Assembly: GCA_938050045.1 (NCBI GenBank)
Contig: CALLJS010000017.1
Span: forward strand, 124,001-188,000
DNA from: an uncultured Sphingomonadaceae bacterium
Lineage (GTDB): Bacteria > Pseudomonadota > Alphaproteobacteria > Sphingomonadales > Sphingomonadaceae
Direction of reading: 5' to 3'
DNA: 64,000 nt
Of this stretch, positions 61,977-64,000 are shown one piece after another. The notes beneath the pieces were generated by a model, which ran no database searches, was not told the origin of the DNA, and saw only the letters and a list, made by a program, of their open reading frames with translations. Both the position numbers and the translations under genes were made by a program. Position 1 is the first letter of the stretch, and each line of letters starts with the position of its first letter.

Positions 61977-62750
61977 TTATGCGTCTAATTGCGATTGTAG
62001 ATACCAGCGTTCATCGCCTTCAAGGCCAATCGCCGTCAGCACTCCATTTTTATAAGCCCCCGTATCAATCCCAATATATGTGTTTTTCTCTCTTACGTCT
62101 TCAAAAATAGTATGACCAAAAATAATGATTTTACCGTGAGAGCCTCTATGGTCGATGAAATCCTCTCTTATCCAGCGTAAATGTTTTGGTTCTTGTTCAT
62201 CGAGCGGGACGCCAGGTTTCACCCCCGCATGGACGAACATATAATCACCAATTGTGATATGGTCATCAAAATTTTCAACGAAATCGATATGGTTTTGTGG
62301 GACTAATTGCGGGATATAATCGCATAATTCGTCTATATCCATATTGATGAAATCGGATTTTAATATGTCATAGCTTAGCAAAGTTTCCGTGCCGCCAATA
62401 CGCAAAAAGAAGCGCATTATTTTGGGCTGTCTTATCGTAACGGCATCCAAAAATACCTCTTCGTGATTACCCATTAGAAAATGAATATTGGCATTCACCT
62501 TTTTCAGCTCAATTGCCAAATCTAAAACGCCAGCACTTTCTGGGCCGCGATCAATTAGATCGCCCAAGAAGATAATATCGGTTTTGGCCAGGCCGCGATC
62601 GCTATTATCCTCTTCTATTTGGCGCAGCAAATCTTCGAGCAAAGATTTACAGCCATGCACATCGCCAATGGCATAGACGCGCCTGCCCTCTGGCACAGAA
62701 GGTTTTTTCTTTTTAACAGGGGGTTTACTCTTGAATAATTTACCAATCAT
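61977..62750 (-). CDS. Calcineurin-like metallophosphoesterase (Ser/Thr phosphatase type)
   Basis: 257 residues. The phosphoesterase motifs are complete: YAIGDVHGCKSLLEDLL, IFLGDLIDRGPESAG, FLMGNHEEVFLDA and IIFGHTIFEDV, with IGIDTGAYKNGVLTAI at the end. Close in plan to PrpA/ApaH-type bacterial protein phosphatases. A basic N-terminus (FKSKPPVKKKKPS) precedes the domain. Confidence 0.92.
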   Translation of the reverse strand: MIGKLFKSKPPVKKKKPSVPEGRRVYAIGDVHGCKSLLEDLLRQIEEDNSDRGLAKTDIIFLGDLIDRGPESAGVLDLAIELKKVNANIHFLMGNHEEVFLDAVTIRQPKIMRFFLRIGGTETLLSYDILKSDFINMDIDELCDYIPQLVPQNHIDFVENFDDHITIGDYMFVHAGVKPGVPLDEQEPKHLRWIREDFIDHRGSHGKIIIFGHTIFEDVREKNTYIGIDTGAYKNGVLTAIGLEGDERWYLQSQLDA

Positions 62751-62765
62751 AACAAGACTATTCTA

Positions 62766-63935
62766 TCATCCCTCTAAGGTAAAAGTAAGTCCTGCATTGG
62801 CTTCTAAGCGCATGATTAAAGGCTCGCCCAATGCTGATCCAGGCGTGTGAATACCGCCAGCACAATCGCTGTCTAGCAGCGCCATTGCCGTTTCGGCTAT
62901 CATTTTAGAGGTAGAGCCATATCCTGGGTCTTTATCGCCCTTTACGGATAACATTGTCCGCGCTCCATCTGCCATTTCTGCGATAAACAAAATGTCATAA
63001 AATCCATTTTCGCGCTCTTCTTTGCTTGGGCCTTCGCCGGGTTTGGGCGCATCATCACCGCCCATTGGGTCTGATTTGGTAACAAAATTAGCCATTTTTT
63101 CGCCTTGTTCACCATCACCAGTGAGCATCATTTCATCATAGACAAAATCTTCGCCATATTCATGGCCAAGCAATGCATTGGTGCGATGCACATTTTTGGT
63201 ATTGATGGGGGCCATGATGAATGGTGCGGCCCAGCTTTTCAAATCTTCTTCATATAGCGGTTTATTGCCCAATGGTTGCTCTGGCCCATCAAAGCCAGGC
63301 GCAAGGCTGAACGGGTTGGTGAGATATTTTATCACCATCGGGTCTTTGGCCGCAGCGGCCATCGTAGCTTTTAAGCTTGCTGCTGTGCCGCCAGAAAATG
63401 TACCCTGCATAGCGCGAACACGGCCCTTTATGCGCGGGGCGGCTTGGCCATAGCGGTTGAAACATTCTTTTTGCAGCATCAACACACCCAAATCAAAGGG
63501 GATAGAATCAAAACCGCTGGAAAATATGATACGTGCACCGCTCTCTTTGGCTTGCGCTTCATGCGCATCAATTTTCATGCGCATCCAAGCCGGTTCACCA
63601 GAAAGATCGCAATAATCAGTGCCATATTCTGCGCAAGCCGCGACCAATTCATTGCCATAAAGTTGATAGGGGCCAACGGTGGTAATGATAACCTTTGCGC
63701 GCTTTACCATAGCTATCAAAGAATCGGCATCGTTGGCATTGGCCACGATTAGAGGTGTATCAGATGGAACGCCCATTTCATCGCGCACCGATTCTAATTT
63801 CTCTTGCGAACGACCTGCCATGGCCCATTTGGGTGCATCGTTGCCATATTGGTTTGACAGATATTCGGCGACCAAACGCCCCGTAAATCCAGTGGCACCG
63901 TATATAATGATGTCAAATTCGCGTTCTTGTGTCAT
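62766..63935 (-). CDS. Saccharopine dehydrogenase-like / trans-acting enoyl reductase family protein
   Basis: 389 residues from ATG 63935 with AGGGAAATC upstream; the track ORF begins at a TTG within that leader. The Rossmann motif FDIIIYGATGFTGRLVAEYL and TTVGPYQLYGNELVAACAEY are those of the saccharopine-dehydrogenase-like proteins that include mycobacterial trans-acting enoyl reductases. The reaction in sphingomonads is not established; lipid reduction is possible. Confidence 0.88.
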   Translation of the reverse strand: MTQEREFDIIIYGATGFTGRLVAEYLSNQYGNDAPKWAMAGRSQEKLESVRDEMGVPSDTPLIVANANDADSLIAMVKRAKVIITTVGPYQLYGNELVAACAEYGTDYCDLSGEPAWMRMKIDAHEAQAKESGARIIFSSGFDSIPFDLGVLMLQKECFNRYGQAAPRIKGRVRAMQGTFSGGTAASLKATMAAAAKDPMVIKYLTNPFSLAPGFDGPEQPLGNKPLYEEDLKSWAAPFIMAPINTKNVHRTNALLGHEYGEDFVYDEMMLTGDGEQGEKMANFVTKSDPMGGDDAPKPGEGPSKEERENGFYDILFIAEMADGARTMLSVKGDKDPGYGSTSKMIAETAMALLDSDCAGGIHTPGSALGEPLIMRLEANAGLTFTLEG

Positions 63936-64000
63936 AATGATTTCCCTGTTCAATTTTGCCCGATTATGCAGTTAAGTCAGCATAAGTCACGCATAAAACA

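Overview
The window looks like chromosome of a low-GC member of the Sphingomonadales (Alphaproteobacteria), probably marine. Signs of this are a CtrA cell-cycle regulator with a TTAA-N7-TTAA box and a GANTC site in its promoter, three long TonB-dependent receptors, a class III (glutathione) alcohol dehydrogenase and an alphaproteobacterial-type gene style (AT-rich, many 4-base ATGA overlaps). No species call is possible from the sequence alone.

Layout. 1-3.0 kb: start of a glutathione-dependent formaldehyde dehydrogenase, then a JmjC/cupin-like oxygenase with a FemAB/CelD-type acyltransferase. 3.4-12.3 kb: a TonB receptor, an exported M16 protease, a LOG-family phosphoribohydrolase, a 2-oxoglutarate-type oxygenase and a GPH-type sugar symporter. 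12.3-28.2 kb: BCCT transporter, TonB receptor, galK-galT, a second TonB receptor, glpD, a DeoR/GlpR-type repressor, a GH36 alpha-galactosidase and a divergent Na+/sugar symporter. Together these read as a catabolic locus for an alpha-galactoside whose aglycone is glycerol (floridoside-like compounds are my preferred guess). GlpR-like ATGTTCG half-sites lie in the two control regions.

28.8-46.7 kb: an ABC-transporter-dependent capsule or surface-polysaccharide locus. It contains an outer-membrane export lipoprotein, an inner-membrane chain/export protein, an ABC permease, an ABC ATPase with an unusual TPR extension, four glycosyltransferase genes (one a GT2-GT4 fusion), two FkbM methyltransferases and a TPR protein related to the ATPase extension. 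It opens with inositol-phosphate synthase and an inositol-phosphate cytidylyltransferase-like gene and closes with two CDP-alcohol phosphotransferases, which suggests CDP-inositol as the donor of a phosphoinositol unit.

46.8-52.7 kb: a complete type II-C CRISPR-Cas system: a 12-repeat array, cas2, cas1, cas9 and a divergently transcribed tracrRNA with a clear terminator. Directly upstream of the tracrRNA anti-repeat is a degenerate CRISPR repeat in crRNA orientation. It is preceded by a spacer-like 5' segment whose last 11-12 bases match the initially transcribed region of cas9. Read as one RNA this is a natural single-guide RNA that should lead Cas9 to its own promoter, the same logic as tracr-L in Streptococcus pyogenes and scaRNA in Francisella, here in a type II-C system. 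I regard this as the main discovery candidate of the window.

52.9-64 kb: tRNA-Thr(TGT) and housekeeping genes: an RNase-H-like hypothetical, a TM-helix-repeat (MscS-related) membrane protein, rarA, a GT4 glycosyltransferase, a MOSC protein, ctrA, an exported M28 peptidase, a metallophosphoesterase and a saccharopine-dehydrogenase-like enoyl reductase. Short (9-17 bp) tandem duplications recur across the window, several at gene starts, gene ends or just after genes.
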